From Blastocystis sp. Blastoise (taxonomy: Eukaryota; Sar; Bigyra; Opalinata; Blastocystidae), in NCBI GenBank assembly GCA_039096225.1, contig JBBPEB010000025.1, positions 579,501-643,500 on the forward strand: a stretch of 64,000 bases of DNA. The letters run 5' to 3'. The position numbers and the translations under genes are program-made. Of the stretch, positions 1-10,310 are shown one piece after another; within the stretch, counting starts at the first letter, position 1, and the number at the start of each line of letters is the position of its first letter. The notes beneath the pieces are model-generated. The model did not search any database. It was not told the DNA's origin and was given only the letters and a program-made list of their open reading frames with translations.

Positions 1-1755
1 AAATCTAGTGTATATATCAAATAGTTTTTCAATTAAAATATATATACAGAATATAGATTGTTTTATTTATATAAATATATACACAATAGCTGGATGTTTG
101 TTTTGAGATAATAATTGAATATAGAGTAATATATATTGATCTATATACACAAGGGGTGGAGACCAATGTTTTTTCCAACTATATATATATATATTATTAA
201 TTATAACCATAGTTTATTTTTATTATCATTATTATTATAATAAAACAGAAATAATCGCGACAAATATTATCATAATAGTGAATAAAACAATATATATATA
301 TATATAATAATAAAGTCAAGAGTTTTGGGTTTTTAAAAATAAATAAAGAGAAAGAATAATGAAAAATAATATACATATATATATATACCATAGATGTGAA
401 TACATAAGAATAGCTGATTGTTTATTGATAATAGTAGGTCTATATTTATAGTTCTCTGTAAATAGATCATTACTAATAGTAGTTTCTCTTCTTAATACTT
501 CTCTTCGAAGTTGAGAATAAAATGAATTGAGAAGAGATGACGACAGTGGGGGATCAAAGAGGGTCTGTACATAAGTCCATAACACTGGCACTAAAACTAT
601 ATACATATATATATAGAGTATACAAAATAAAAACAAGCTATATTTATCTTTATAATATATATATATATATGTAATAAACGATAATATATAAAGAATATAA
701 TAATAATATTATTATAACTATTATAAATACCACAAAGAGAAGGAACAATAGAAGCAAATTCTTGTGAATTATCTTCTTTCGTTTTCTTTATATATATCTG
801 TATTATTTGAAAAGTAGTAATAAATAAATCATTATCTTTTGGGTCATTACAAGTGGAGTTATATACAATTAGCGTTATCATTTAAGGTAATATATACATA
901 GTATCAATAATAATAATACTAAGATGATAGTATTATTATTATGAATATATATAAATTAAATATAATATATATAATTATCATAATATAATCATAATTATAA
1001 TAACAAATAAAGCATCAAAAAACATTAAAAAAATGATAAAAACAGAATAATAATAAAATATAAAAATCATATAATAATAAAAATCATATAATAATAAAAT
1101 AATAAAATTTGGATATTGTTCAGTCCATTTAAGTATTTCTCGTATGCGAGAAGAGTTTAAGCAACGATATCCTTTATCTATTATATTTTTATATAAAATA
1201 GCACATGATTTATATAGGTGATATTCTGTTATTAACTTTTCACCAAAGTAAATAATCTATATATATATATATAATATTAATAATACTATCAATGAATACT
1301 TCATCTTGAAAAGGTATTAGATTGCTGAAATCATTTGTAAGATAATTAAGAAAAAGAAGAATAACCTCCATATTATTACAATATTTCATAATATCATTAA
1401 AAAAACGAATTTTGAGTACTCCAAGTGTTGAATAATGAAACTATATGAAAAATAGTATTTAAATATAATATAAGAATATACCTTGCATATTGTTATAATA
1501 ATCTGGTATCCTAATTGCTTTACATATTCATTTTGCGAATAGAGTAGATCATTGGTGTGATCCCAAATAGAAATCATGAATTCTTCATCGAACTCAGTTT
1601 TCTCAATCAACTCAATACATTCAGCAATACCTTTGAGACGTTCTCTCTCCGTAATATCTAGAAAAGTAATCAAAAATAGCGTAATGAATACTTTTAGATA
1701 TTTTCTTTATTATTAATTCTTCACTATCTTTCCTGGAATGCCTGTTTGAACTCAT
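1..1755 (-). CDS. Tuberin (TSC2)-like protein, N-terminal part; gene runs off the left edge
   Basis: This is a minus-strand multi-exon gene. The start codon is at 1755-1753 (MSSNRHSRKDSEE). A 34-nt intron (1691-1658, GTATTC...TTCTAG) then joins in frame to an exon containing ERERLKGIAECIELIEKTEF and IWDHTNDLL. After the next intron comes LGVLKIRFFNDIMKY. The order and spacing match the N-terminal helical repeats of tuberin as I know the family: an RIRMIGQICE-like block, an LW...DLL block, then LGVLR..FF. Further exons at about 1260-1130, 880-722 and 600-388 carry helical sequence I cannot place. The Rap/RheB-GAP domain would lie beyond the window. In other eukaryotes tuberin is the GAP that restrains Rheb and TORC1. 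Exons are separated by (TA)n-rich introns. A RalGAP-alpha relative is the main alternative. Confidence 0.55.
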
Positions 1756-2079
1756 TTTGCTATTTACTATAAATAATCAAACAAAATTGTTTTTCAAACA
1801 ACGATTTAATGTGATAATTGATGTTCAAAGCAGACTCTCTTTATCTATAAAGTGATGAATATGACAAGTTATAAAGTGATACATAGATTACTTGATAGCA
1901 AACAAAATAAACTAATAAAAAACAAAAGAATGTGAAGTTTTAAGTTCCCGTAAAAAAACAGTCTCTCTAACCGCAAAAAACTATTGGATTCTTGATTGAA
2001 TTCATAATTCATAAAAAAAGAAAAAATTTCAAAATAACAATAAATAAAATAAGATGAGTATAATAAAAGTTCATATTCA
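1756..2079. other. Intergenic region between two minus-strand genes
   Basis: These 324 bases lie between the stop of the upstream gene at 2080 and the tuberin-like start codon at 1755. They are A+T rich and must contain the promoter of the tuberin-like gene. I see no open frame, RNA gene or distinct repeat. Confidence 0.5.
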
Positions 2080-3540
2080 TTACGAGGAGTTTATAATTAA
2101 TCCGAAATAACTAAAGAATCTACTTTTTTTTGTTCCTTCAAGTTGATCATACATTTCTTGAATCGTGTTGATAACAATAGTTTTCAATTTTTTATTTGGA
2201 GATATAAATAGATGGTTACATCGATCATATAAATTCATTAATTGCTTATCATTTTCGTCAGTGTCTAATAAAGTGAAGTTGTTTTGTAATATAATTTTCA
2301 GAGTATTTATATATATAATAGCGAAACTTGCCATTTGAGTTGAGAGATCAGCACAAAGATGAGGAGAAATATTTTGACATATATATAGTTTGGTCTATAA
2401 CATAGTATACACATTTATATTATTATATATTATATATACATTATTATTTTCTAAACAGATTTCAAGTAGTTTTCCTAGCACATTTCGTTCATGTATATAT
2501 TTTTTTTTATTATATATAGGATATAACTTTGTTGAAATATCATTATTACGTGTGTTATAGTCATATATAGTAATATCTTCAGATTCCTCAAGATATGTAT
2601 ATAATATACTCCATAATAAGATTTCCTATATAGACAATGAACAATAATTATATGAATATTATATACTATTAATTAATATAATACACATATATAATCTTTA
2701 TATAACATTATATCTTATTATAATTACATAGATATACAATATAGTTATTATTAGTTTTGAATAATATAATTAGTTTTTGTAAAAGTAGTTTCAATTGTGT
2801 TTTCATATATTCACCATTATAAAGTAACGAATTAATTAATTGTAACAATGATTTTGCAAGTGACATAATTATATGTGTTTTAGGTTCTAATTTATATTTA
2901 CAGCAATAATTATTTTGGAATACAGATCTTGAAGTCTCTATATATAAATATAATATGTATAAATAAACAACATATACCGTTCTCAAATAGTATAACAGAA
3001 GTAATATAATTGAGGATGGATAAGAATTGAATTACATGGTTTTGAGATTGAATACGATTCATTAATAACTATATAAAGTTTTATTTATAGAAAAAAACAA
3101 TAAATATAAGCATACATCTAAAAACACACTAGAATATATTTTTGTTTCAGCAGAGATAGTTTGATATCGTTTACATGAATCAATAATAATTGCTAATAGC
3201 CGTTCATTGTTATCATCAATGAAATAATGACTGTTTACCAAACAATGCAAGAAAAAAGAATATGAATCGAATGGCAGATTTAGGGCATTAGAATCAGAGA
3301 ATTGTATATTTTGAAGTAAACAATCAAATTGTTCTTTTGAATATAAACTTATTTTCTACAAGAATATCAATAGATTGTGTTCTGCTAATGTTTTAATGAC
3401 TTATTAGAAAATACTTTATCCACTAATTGACATACACTCTCAATTTGTTTCATATATTCTTGATTCAGTGATTGAATATCATGTGAATTTATTAGTTTAA
3501 TAAGGCTTACAAAAATATCAATGCAATTCTCATCATTCAT
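2080..3540 (-). CDS. Uncharacterised multi-exon, helix-rich protein
   Basis: Minus-strand gene with start codon at 3540-3538 (MNDENCIDIFVSLIKLINSH) and stop at 2082-2080. Exons recognisable by continuous frame between TATATAG acceptors and GTATATxx donors lie at about 3350-3110 (SKEQFDCLLQNIQF, then RLLAIIIDSCKRYQ), 3070-2990, 2940-2730 (KTHIIMSLAKSLLQLINSLL), 2640-2450 (EILLWSILYTYLEESEDI) and 2390-2080. The product is rich in Leu, Ile, Asn and Lys and looks all-helical, possibly HEAT-like. I recognise no family and see no signal peptide or clear membrane helix. The first intron, near 3400-3350, is uncertain: the frame must be broken there, but several short GT-AG choices exist. Confidence 0.5.
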
Positions 3541-4026
3541 TTAAAGAGCTTTTTTAAAAAAAATTAAGAAATGAATTTTTGCTATTTAAACAACCATATT
3601 TTTTTATAAAATAAAATAAAAATTGAAAATAGATGATTAGTGTGAATTCAAAGACTTAGGGAACGGTCAATATCACCATATACAAAATTGTCCATTTGGG
3701 TTTTGTGATCATTCAATGTAATTTTTGATTTCATTCGTATATTTTTATTCTAACGATATATAGAACAACTATACAATGATATATAACTGAAATTTCATTA
3801 AAGTAATCAAGAATTTTTCTAAAATTATATTGAAAATAGATAAAAACATGGATACATTGGTTTACAAAAAAGTAAATATCAAATATATGCTGATTTCATG
3901 AGCAAACCAAGTTAAATGAAAAATATTAAGTTTCGGTTCAAACAATAAAAATAAAAATATAAATAAATAATAGAAAGATCATATATATTAGAAGATCATA
4001 TATGAATAACAACTACACTGTTTTGA
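3541..4026. other. Intergenic region, no gene seen
   Basis: This stretch of about 490 bases separates the 3' end of the formate/nitrite transporter gene from the start of the next minus-strand gene. It is A+T rich with short homopolymer runs. I see no supported open frame or structured RNA. Confidence 0.45.
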
Positions 4027-5089
4027 TTAAACAACAGTTTTGCTTTCACTCTTAGCATTGGGACAACCAAGAATATACCTATATTAATATTATATATTTC
4101 ATGATATACATAGAAAAAAAAATATATGTAAGTTGAACAATGATAAGATATATATACCAGTAAAGGAAAGCAACTAATAAACTACCTCCAATCATATTAC
4201 CTAAAGTGACAGGAATAAGATTATTCCATAAATATTGACCCCAAGTAACAGTACCATAATGAATGCCAAGAGGAATCATAGTCATATTGGCAACACTATG
4301 TTCAAATCCAAGAGCACAGAAAGAAAATATACCTACCCAAATACATAATGCTTTATTAACAGCATCACTATAGAATCCAGCCATCCAAAGAGCAAGATTG
4401 ACAAGCCAATTACAAGCAATACCTTTCATTAAAGCTCTTCCCCAAGAAAGAGAAGTTTTAGAAACAGCGAGATTCACTACCCAACTCTTATAAGGATCAC
4501 TATCAAATGTACCACTATATAATAATAGTAATAATAATAATAAATATAATAATAATAATAAAGAAATATAAATATATACCAAGGAACAATAATACACCAG
4601 ACAAATAAAGAAGAGCCAACAAAGTTACCTATATAAGAAACAAGAAGATTCTTAAGAACTTGCATCCAAGTAGTTGTTTTTCCTAATAAGCCATAGGTCA
4701 TAGATCCAACGTTACCAGTGAATAATTCAGAACCAGCTATAAAATTATAACAGGAATAATAAAATGGTGAATACTATATTCCATAAATATATAGAGGAAC
4801 ATATATATTCACATACCAATAACAACAATAGTCAGTGCAATAGGGAAAAACAAGCTGAAGAGAATCTTCGAAACAACAACGTTAGAGTGACCAGAGGCAC
4901 AAACAGCAGCAACGGTACCTCCCTAATATTTAAAGTTTATTTCATTGTTGTTGTTTTACATACAACACCAATATAAGCACCAGCAAGAATAGATGAGACA
5001 AAGAGTCTGTCTATTCTGACGTCCGCCTTCTTAGGAGCACCCTTAGCCATGTCTTGGAAGTTTTCAGTAGGTTTTTTAGCACCGCTCAT
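4027..5089 (-). CDS. Formate/nitrite transporter (FNT) family channel
   Basis: Five exons on the minus strand (5089-4964, 4922-4817, 4736-4580, 4514-4158, 4078-4027) join in frame to 265 residues, the usual FNT length. All four introns are GT-AG. FNT proteins are pentameric, six-helix channels for formate, nitrite, lactate or hydrosulfide with proton coupling. Hallmarks seen in order are LAGAYIGVGG, GSELFTGN, YIGNFVGSS, GIACNWLVNLA, GFEHSVANM (which holds the pore histidine) and GNMIGG. An in-frame ATG lies upstream at 5188. I chose 5089 because MSGAKKPTENF starts a typical soluble N-tail, whereas the upstream extension is unlike FNT. In an anaerobe it could export formate or acetate, or move nitrite. 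Substrate and membrane location cannot be read from sequence. Many relatives are bacterial, so ancient transfer is possible. Confidence 0.93.
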
Positions 5090-6196
5090 GTTGTTCTCTT
5101 TGGATATTAATAAAATAAATATCAAGACATTACACAAAACATTTTCTTTATGGCTCAATTGTTCAACAAATGAATGATGAGGAATCATAACCTTTGAAAA
5201 TCTTGGGAAATCTATTGATTGTAGTCAATATTTTCAAAAAAACAATTTTTCTCGAGATTCTAGGAGTCGGAAAAATAGCCAATGAAAAACAAAAGAAATC
5301 GACATTTCTATCTACAATTCCTCAAAGACCTCAGATACAATAGGCTCGTCATCAAGTAAGAATGACGAAAGAGTTGTCAATGATAGGATTTATTGGTTAT
5401 TCGAAATGCAAAACTTTTCCTTAAAGAATGACGTTCATACCCCCACATTGACAAAACAACAATAAAAATCTATGATATTGAAAAAAGAATTATTTAAGGG
5501 CTGGATTCATAGCAATTTACATAGTTTACCTATAGAACATGACATAATTGAAAGATATTTACAATACATGAATGCATTGATTAAATAAAGTTGTAATAAA
5601 GGAAAACGAGGGTTAAAAGTCTACAATTAGAGAATGTAAAAGTTACAAAATAATATAATACAATGAGCAGAAAAGCTAATATAATGCTCTGATGTTTTAC
5701 ATATCATTCTGAAAATTAATTGAAGAATAAGAAAAAATGTAATTGTGAAACTAATCAGAATTTTAAAGTGTACACGAATCTAAAATGTACAATATATATC
5801 ATATATCTTAGAATACCGGTTTGTTTAGATAGCGTAATAATTTGAGAATTCTAAAATGTATTTTATAATACTCAACTCGTACCTTTTAGAATATATATTC
5901 ATCTTGATTAAGAATAGAATCTATGATCTTGAATTTTATTCGTTAAATCTTTTCTGATAATTTGATAATATGTAAATAAAAAATATGATTAGGAGTTTAT
6001 AACAATATTCTTCAATAAATGTACACAATATAAAAATATAAGATGATCGTGTGATATTAATAAATAGCAAATAAATAAAGAAAACATTTATTATTAGAAT
6101 CACGATTATTTAGTTTCCAAAAGTGAGAAAAAGAGAAACAAACAAAAACTTCTGAATATAGAAGGTTTCGTCAAAATAAAAAGAATTGCATAATTG
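5090..6196. other. Intergenic region upstream of the transporter, up to the inverted-repeat arm
   Basis: About 1.1 kb with no supported gene. The part nearest the transporter start contains the CCAAT/TGACG cluster annotated separately. The rest is A+T-rich unique sequence ending where the SDHA-bearing inverted repeat begins. Confidence 0.5.
5279..5433 (-). promoter_or_regulatory. Putative FNT promoter elements: CCAAT boxes with TGACG motifs
   Basis: CCAAT occurs at 5279-5283 and in reverse (ATTGG) at 5392-5396. TGACG or its complement occurs at 5347-5351, 5363-5367 and 5429-5433. All lie 190-345 bases upstream of the FNT start. In animals and fungi these motifs bind NF-Y and bZIP (CREB/ATF) factors. 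Their use here is inferred only from clustering and recurrence upstream of other genes in the window. Confidence 0.35.
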
Positions 6197-6940
6197 CATT
6201 TCCCCTATAAATAAATAGTAAAAGGATAATAGGAATATGTTTGTATTGAATGAGGAGATGAATAAGGTGAAGAGTAAGACTGGGATGCCAGTAGTTGAAG
6301 GTTCAAGTTCGAAGGTTGTACAAAATTTGTATATAAATTAATATATAAAAAAAATATTATATATTAAAGAATATTATATATTAAAAAGTATTAAAAATTT
6401 AAAAAAAAAGAAAATATTGAATAAGATTATGAAATAAGAAAAAAATAATAATAAAAATATATATAGAACATTATTACAAAAGATGAAAATGATATGTATA
6501 AATATGTCAAAGGTAAATAAATATAAATAAATATAAATAAATATAAATAAATATAATATAAATAATATATATAGGCTCCATTTGTTCATAAGTTTGTAGT
6601 ATTTATAGCATCTGGTTTTGGTTTTTATTTTTTTGGTTCAAAATTATTATTAGAATAAATGAAATAAAAATATTAATTAATAGTTTTGTTATTAAATAAT
6701 GATATTCGTTTGTTATTAAATTAAAAAAAACAAAACAAAAAATATTTTTTTTTTAAATATTTTTTTAAAGAATTAAGGATTTATTTATTTATTATTATTA
6801 AAAATAAAAGAATATATATTATATATATATTATAATAATTGATTTATTATAGAATTACCAAAAAAAAAAGAAGAAGAAGAATAAGAATACGATGAATTAT
6901 AATTATTTATATTAAAATATAAAAAAAAATATATATTTTT

Positions 6941-8950
6941 TTAATAAACACGTTTCTTAGGAGGAATAGGAGCAACTTCAGATTCATCAAGAGTATTCAT
7001 ATGAACAGGTCTATACATAAGTGTAGTTTTACCAGTACCAAATAAGGAATCATCATAATAAGCAACAGTATGTTTTAACCAATTCTTATCATCACGTTCA
7101 GAATAATCTTCACGAGCATGAGCACCACGAGATTCTTTACGAGCTTCAGCAGAAATCATAGTAGTATGAGCTTGAGCCATTAAATTTTGTAATTCTAATG
7201 TTTCAACAAGATCAGTATTCCAAACCATAGAACGATCACTAGTCTTAACATCCTTAAGAAGACTAACAACTTCATTCATCTTCTTACAACCTTCTTGTAA
7301 AGTTTCTTCAGTTCTAAATACAGCAGCATAATCTTGCATAGTTCTTTGCATCTTTAATCTAAGTTCAGCAGTAGGAATATGACCATTAGCATAACGAAGT
7401 CTATCAAGATTTTCTAAACAAGATTTACCAGCATCATTAGGAAGAGGTGTTTTAGCTTGACCAGGTTTACTAATTTCTGTAATTCTATTAGCAGCAGCAC
7501 GACCAAATACAACAATATCAAGAAGTGAATTAGCACCTAATCTATTAGCACCATGTACAGATGAACAACCAGCTTCACCAGCAGCAAATAAACCTTTTAC
7601 TACTTTTTCAGTATCTTCTTCACTTGGTTTTAATACTTCAGCAGTATAATTTGTTGGTAAACCACCCATATTATAATGTACAGTAGGTAAAACAGGTACA
7701 GGTTCTTTAGTAACATCAACACCAGCAAAAATACCAGCAGTTTCTGAAATACCAGGAAGACGTTCATGAAGAAGATCAGCAGGAAGATGATCTAAATGAA
7801 GATAAATATGATCTTTAAGAGGACCAACACCACGTCCAGCTCTAATTTCCATTGTCATAGCACGAGATACAACATCACGACAAGCTAAATCTTTAGCAGT
7901 AGGAGCATATCTTTCCATAAAACGTTCACCTTCAGAATTTCTTAATACACCACCTTCACCTCTACAACCTTCAGTCATAAGACAACCAACACCATAAATA
8001 CCAGTAGGATGGAATTGAACAAATTCAGGATCTTCAATAGGAATACCAGCTCTCATAGCCATAGCAGTACCATCACCAGTACATGTATGAGCAGAAGTAG
8101 CAGAGAAATAACAACGACCATAACCACCAGTAGCAATTATTGTATTATTACAATGGAAACGATGAATAGAACCATCTTCTAAACATAAAGCCATAACACC
8201 AACACATTCATCACCATTCATAATTAAATCAAGAGCATGATATTCAATAAAATAAGATGTATTATAAGCAAGAGATCTACCATATAAAGTATGAAGCATA
8301 GCATGTCCAGTACGATCAGCAGCAGCAGCTGTTCTATAAGCTTGACCACCTTCACCAAATTCTTTAGTCTATATATATTATTATTATTATTTATTAAATA
8401 CTTGATTATATAATATTATTATTATTTTATATATATAATACGCTTATTTAATATTTTTATTATATTCTAATTATATTTATTTATTTATTTATTTTATATA
8501 TATATATTATTATTAAAATAATAAAATATATTATTTATTAGAAATTATTTTATTGATTTGTCTCATTATAAATAAAAATAAAAAATTATATATATATATA
8601 TATATATACTTGACCACCAAAAGCTCTTTGATAAATCTTACCATTTTCACATCTAGAGAAAGGAAGACCATAATGTTCTAATTCACGAACAGCACGAGGA
8701 GCTTCACGACACATATAATGAATAGCATCTTGATCACCTAACCAATCAGAACCTTTTACAGTATCATAAAAATGCCATCTCCAATCATCAGCATGCAATA
8801 TATTATTATTATTATTTATTATTATTATATATATACATACCATATTACCTAAAGCAGCATTAACACCACCTTGAGCAGCTACAGTATGAGAACGAGTAGG
8901 GAATAATTTTGAAATAACAGCTGTTTTAAAACCCTATATATTATTATTAA

Positions 8951-8990
<40 letters not shown>

Positions 8991-9387
8991 TTTCAGAAAG
9001 ACCCATAGCAGCACGAAGACCAGCACCACCAGCACCTACAACAACACAATCATATTCGTGATCAACTATATATATATTTATTTATTATTTATTATTTATT
9101 TTAATAAAATTATTTATTCTAATAAAATTATTTATTTTATATAATTAATTAATTATTAATAAAATAAATATTAATATTAAAAATAAAAAAAATAAATAAA
9201 TTAAATTAAATTAAAAAAAAAAATCTTTTTATATAATCTATCTACCTATAGGATAAGCTTGAGATAAATCTTTAGTTATTTTAGCATCAGAAGTAGAACC
9301 AATAACCTTAGAACAAGGAAGAGTAGAAGAATAGGCACGAACAAAAATGCTAGATGCCTTTGAGACTGAACGGAGATTTGCAAGCAT
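6941..9387 (-). CDS. SDHA: Succinate dehydrogenase flavoprotein subunit, copy 1 (with extra introns)
   Basis: Complex II flavoprotein, which oxidises succinate to fumarate or runs in reverse as fumarate reductase. Minus-strand exons are 9387-9246, 9065-8989, 8933-8841, 8795-8610 and 8368-6941. They join to 641 residues, the same as copy 2, provided the segments 8988-8934 and 8840-8796 are both removed. An Arg/Ser-rich presequence ([20 protein letters not shown]) predicts import into a mitochondrion-type organelle. Seen motifs are [10 protein letters not shown] (FAD), SHTVAAQGG with the flavinylated His at residue 89, [30 protein letters not shown] and [15 protein letters not shown]. No frame damage is visible except the question of the 45-nt insertion. 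If that is retained in the mRNA, 15 residues interrupt a conserved loop after GNM and this copy may be impaired. Confidence 0.95.
8796..8840 (-). other. 45-nt insertion in SDHA copy 1 with an intron-like 5' end but no AG 3' end
   Basis: Copy 2 reads GGTAATATGCATGCTGATG without interruption. Copy 1 has 45 extra bases between GGTAATATG and CATGCTG. They start GTATGTATATATAT, like many introns here, and end ATATATTG. Sliding the boundaries across the 2-base match does not produce a GT-AG or AT-AC pair. The length is 15 codons with no stop, so retention would add [15 protein letters not shown]. It is either a non-canonical intron or an in-frame coding insertion. Confidence 0.9.
8934..8988 (-). 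other. Canonical 55-nt intron present in SDHA copy 1, absent from copy 2
   Basis: Copy 2 reads GAAAATGGTTTTAAAAC. Copy 1 reads GAAAAT, then 55 bases beginning GTATATATAT and ending AATATATAG, then GGTTTTAAAAC. The intron is almost pure A/T with a long (TA)n donor side and no pyrimidine tract. Removing it restores the frame exactly. Confidence 0.92.
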
Positions 9388-9569
9388 ACTATACAATTTA
9401 TTTTATATTATTCATTTTCTATATATATACTTTATATAATATTGCAAAATGCTTTCAAGTGACAAAAAGTATAATGATTTGTAAAAGAACCAAACAAACA
9501 AATACACTTCACTTTCAATTTTATGTATAGTCATCTATTATTTATCTTTGATTATCATATATTTTTATC

Positions 9570-9800
9570 TACTCTTTTTTTGTATTCCTTTTTATTATCC
9601 TTTTTATTCCCATTATTATTTTTCTTTTCTTTTCATTCTCTTTCTCATTTTCCACGATTCTTTATTTTATCTTCCATTTACTCTTTTTTTTTTTTATTAT
9701 TATTTCATTTCTTTTTTTTCGATCATTCTTTTCCCTTTTTCCACAATTATTTTTTATCTAAATTTTTTTCTTTTATTCTTAATTATTTTTTTTTATTAAC
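9570..9800 (+). repeat. Nearly G-free pyrimidine tract upstream of SDHA copy 1
   Basis: Over roughly 230 bases the plus strand is almost only T, C and A with about three G residues, dominated by runs such as TTTTCTTTTCTTTTC and TTCCCTTTTTCC. The same tract appears as purines in arm 2 (about 21735-21960). It lies 180-410 bases upstream of the SDHA start and at the inner edge of the duplication. Open frames here simply reflect Phe/Leu/Ser-rich translation of the tract and are not genes. Confidence 0.75.
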
Positions 9801-10310
9801 TATCGCAAAATATTTTTTTAACTATTTATAAAATGAACCTTTGCTATTGACGCTAAATATATATTTTAAAATCGATCATTTACTTATATAATCTTATATA
9901 TATATTTTTATTTTAATAATTCGAAATTCATAGCATTTATTATATAAATATCAAACTGAAAGAACCCATTTTCATGAGTATGTTATTTTTCTTTCAAAAA
10001 ATTTAAATGTGTTTATTTGCATATTCGAAACTTTATATTATGATAGATCATATTAGTTCACTATTTTTAAGCACAATCGTATATTAACATATGTTAGCGA
10101 TAATTCAAATATTATATAAACTGGATAAACACAAAATCCAAAAAAATTGACATAATCGTTTAAATATCTATTTTTATCGGCTGTTTACATGAATTCCCAT
10201 ATTTCAAATTTTGTTAAAGTTATTTTTTTTAATGAATTCTAGTCTGTTTCTGTCTATCTTAATTGTATAGTTATACTTTACAAACATTTAAGTAAACAAT
10301 TTAACTAGAT
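9801..10310. other. Intergenic region between divergent SDHA copy 1 and receptor gene A
   Basis: About 510 bases of unique A+T-rich sequence that must hold the receptor promoter. One TGACG motif lies at 9848-9852. I see no CCAAT box, RNA gene or open frame. Confidence 0.45.

Larger units (their letters stand above)
6197..9800 (+). repeat. Arm 1 of a large inverted duplication carrying SDHA
   Basis: Reading this segment on the minus strand reproduces 21735-25194 on the plus strand. It includes the SDHA exons and introns, the 3' flank (for example AATGAGGAGATGAATAAGG at about 6248) and the 5' flank with a nearly G-free pyrimidine tract. Coding exons appear the same. Introns and flanks differ by microsatellite length and small substitutions (for example AAGACTGGGATGCCAGTAG against AAGACAGGGATGCCAGTGG). 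Similarity stops near 6197 on one side and about 9800 on the other. Edges are judged by eye to within roughly 20 bases. Confidence 0.93.

Noticed and set aside
9523-9831. Phe/Leu/Ser-rich open frames, mirrored at 21734-21997
   Set aside because: They come from the pyrimidine tract, and the two duplicated copies differ by frame-breaking indels.
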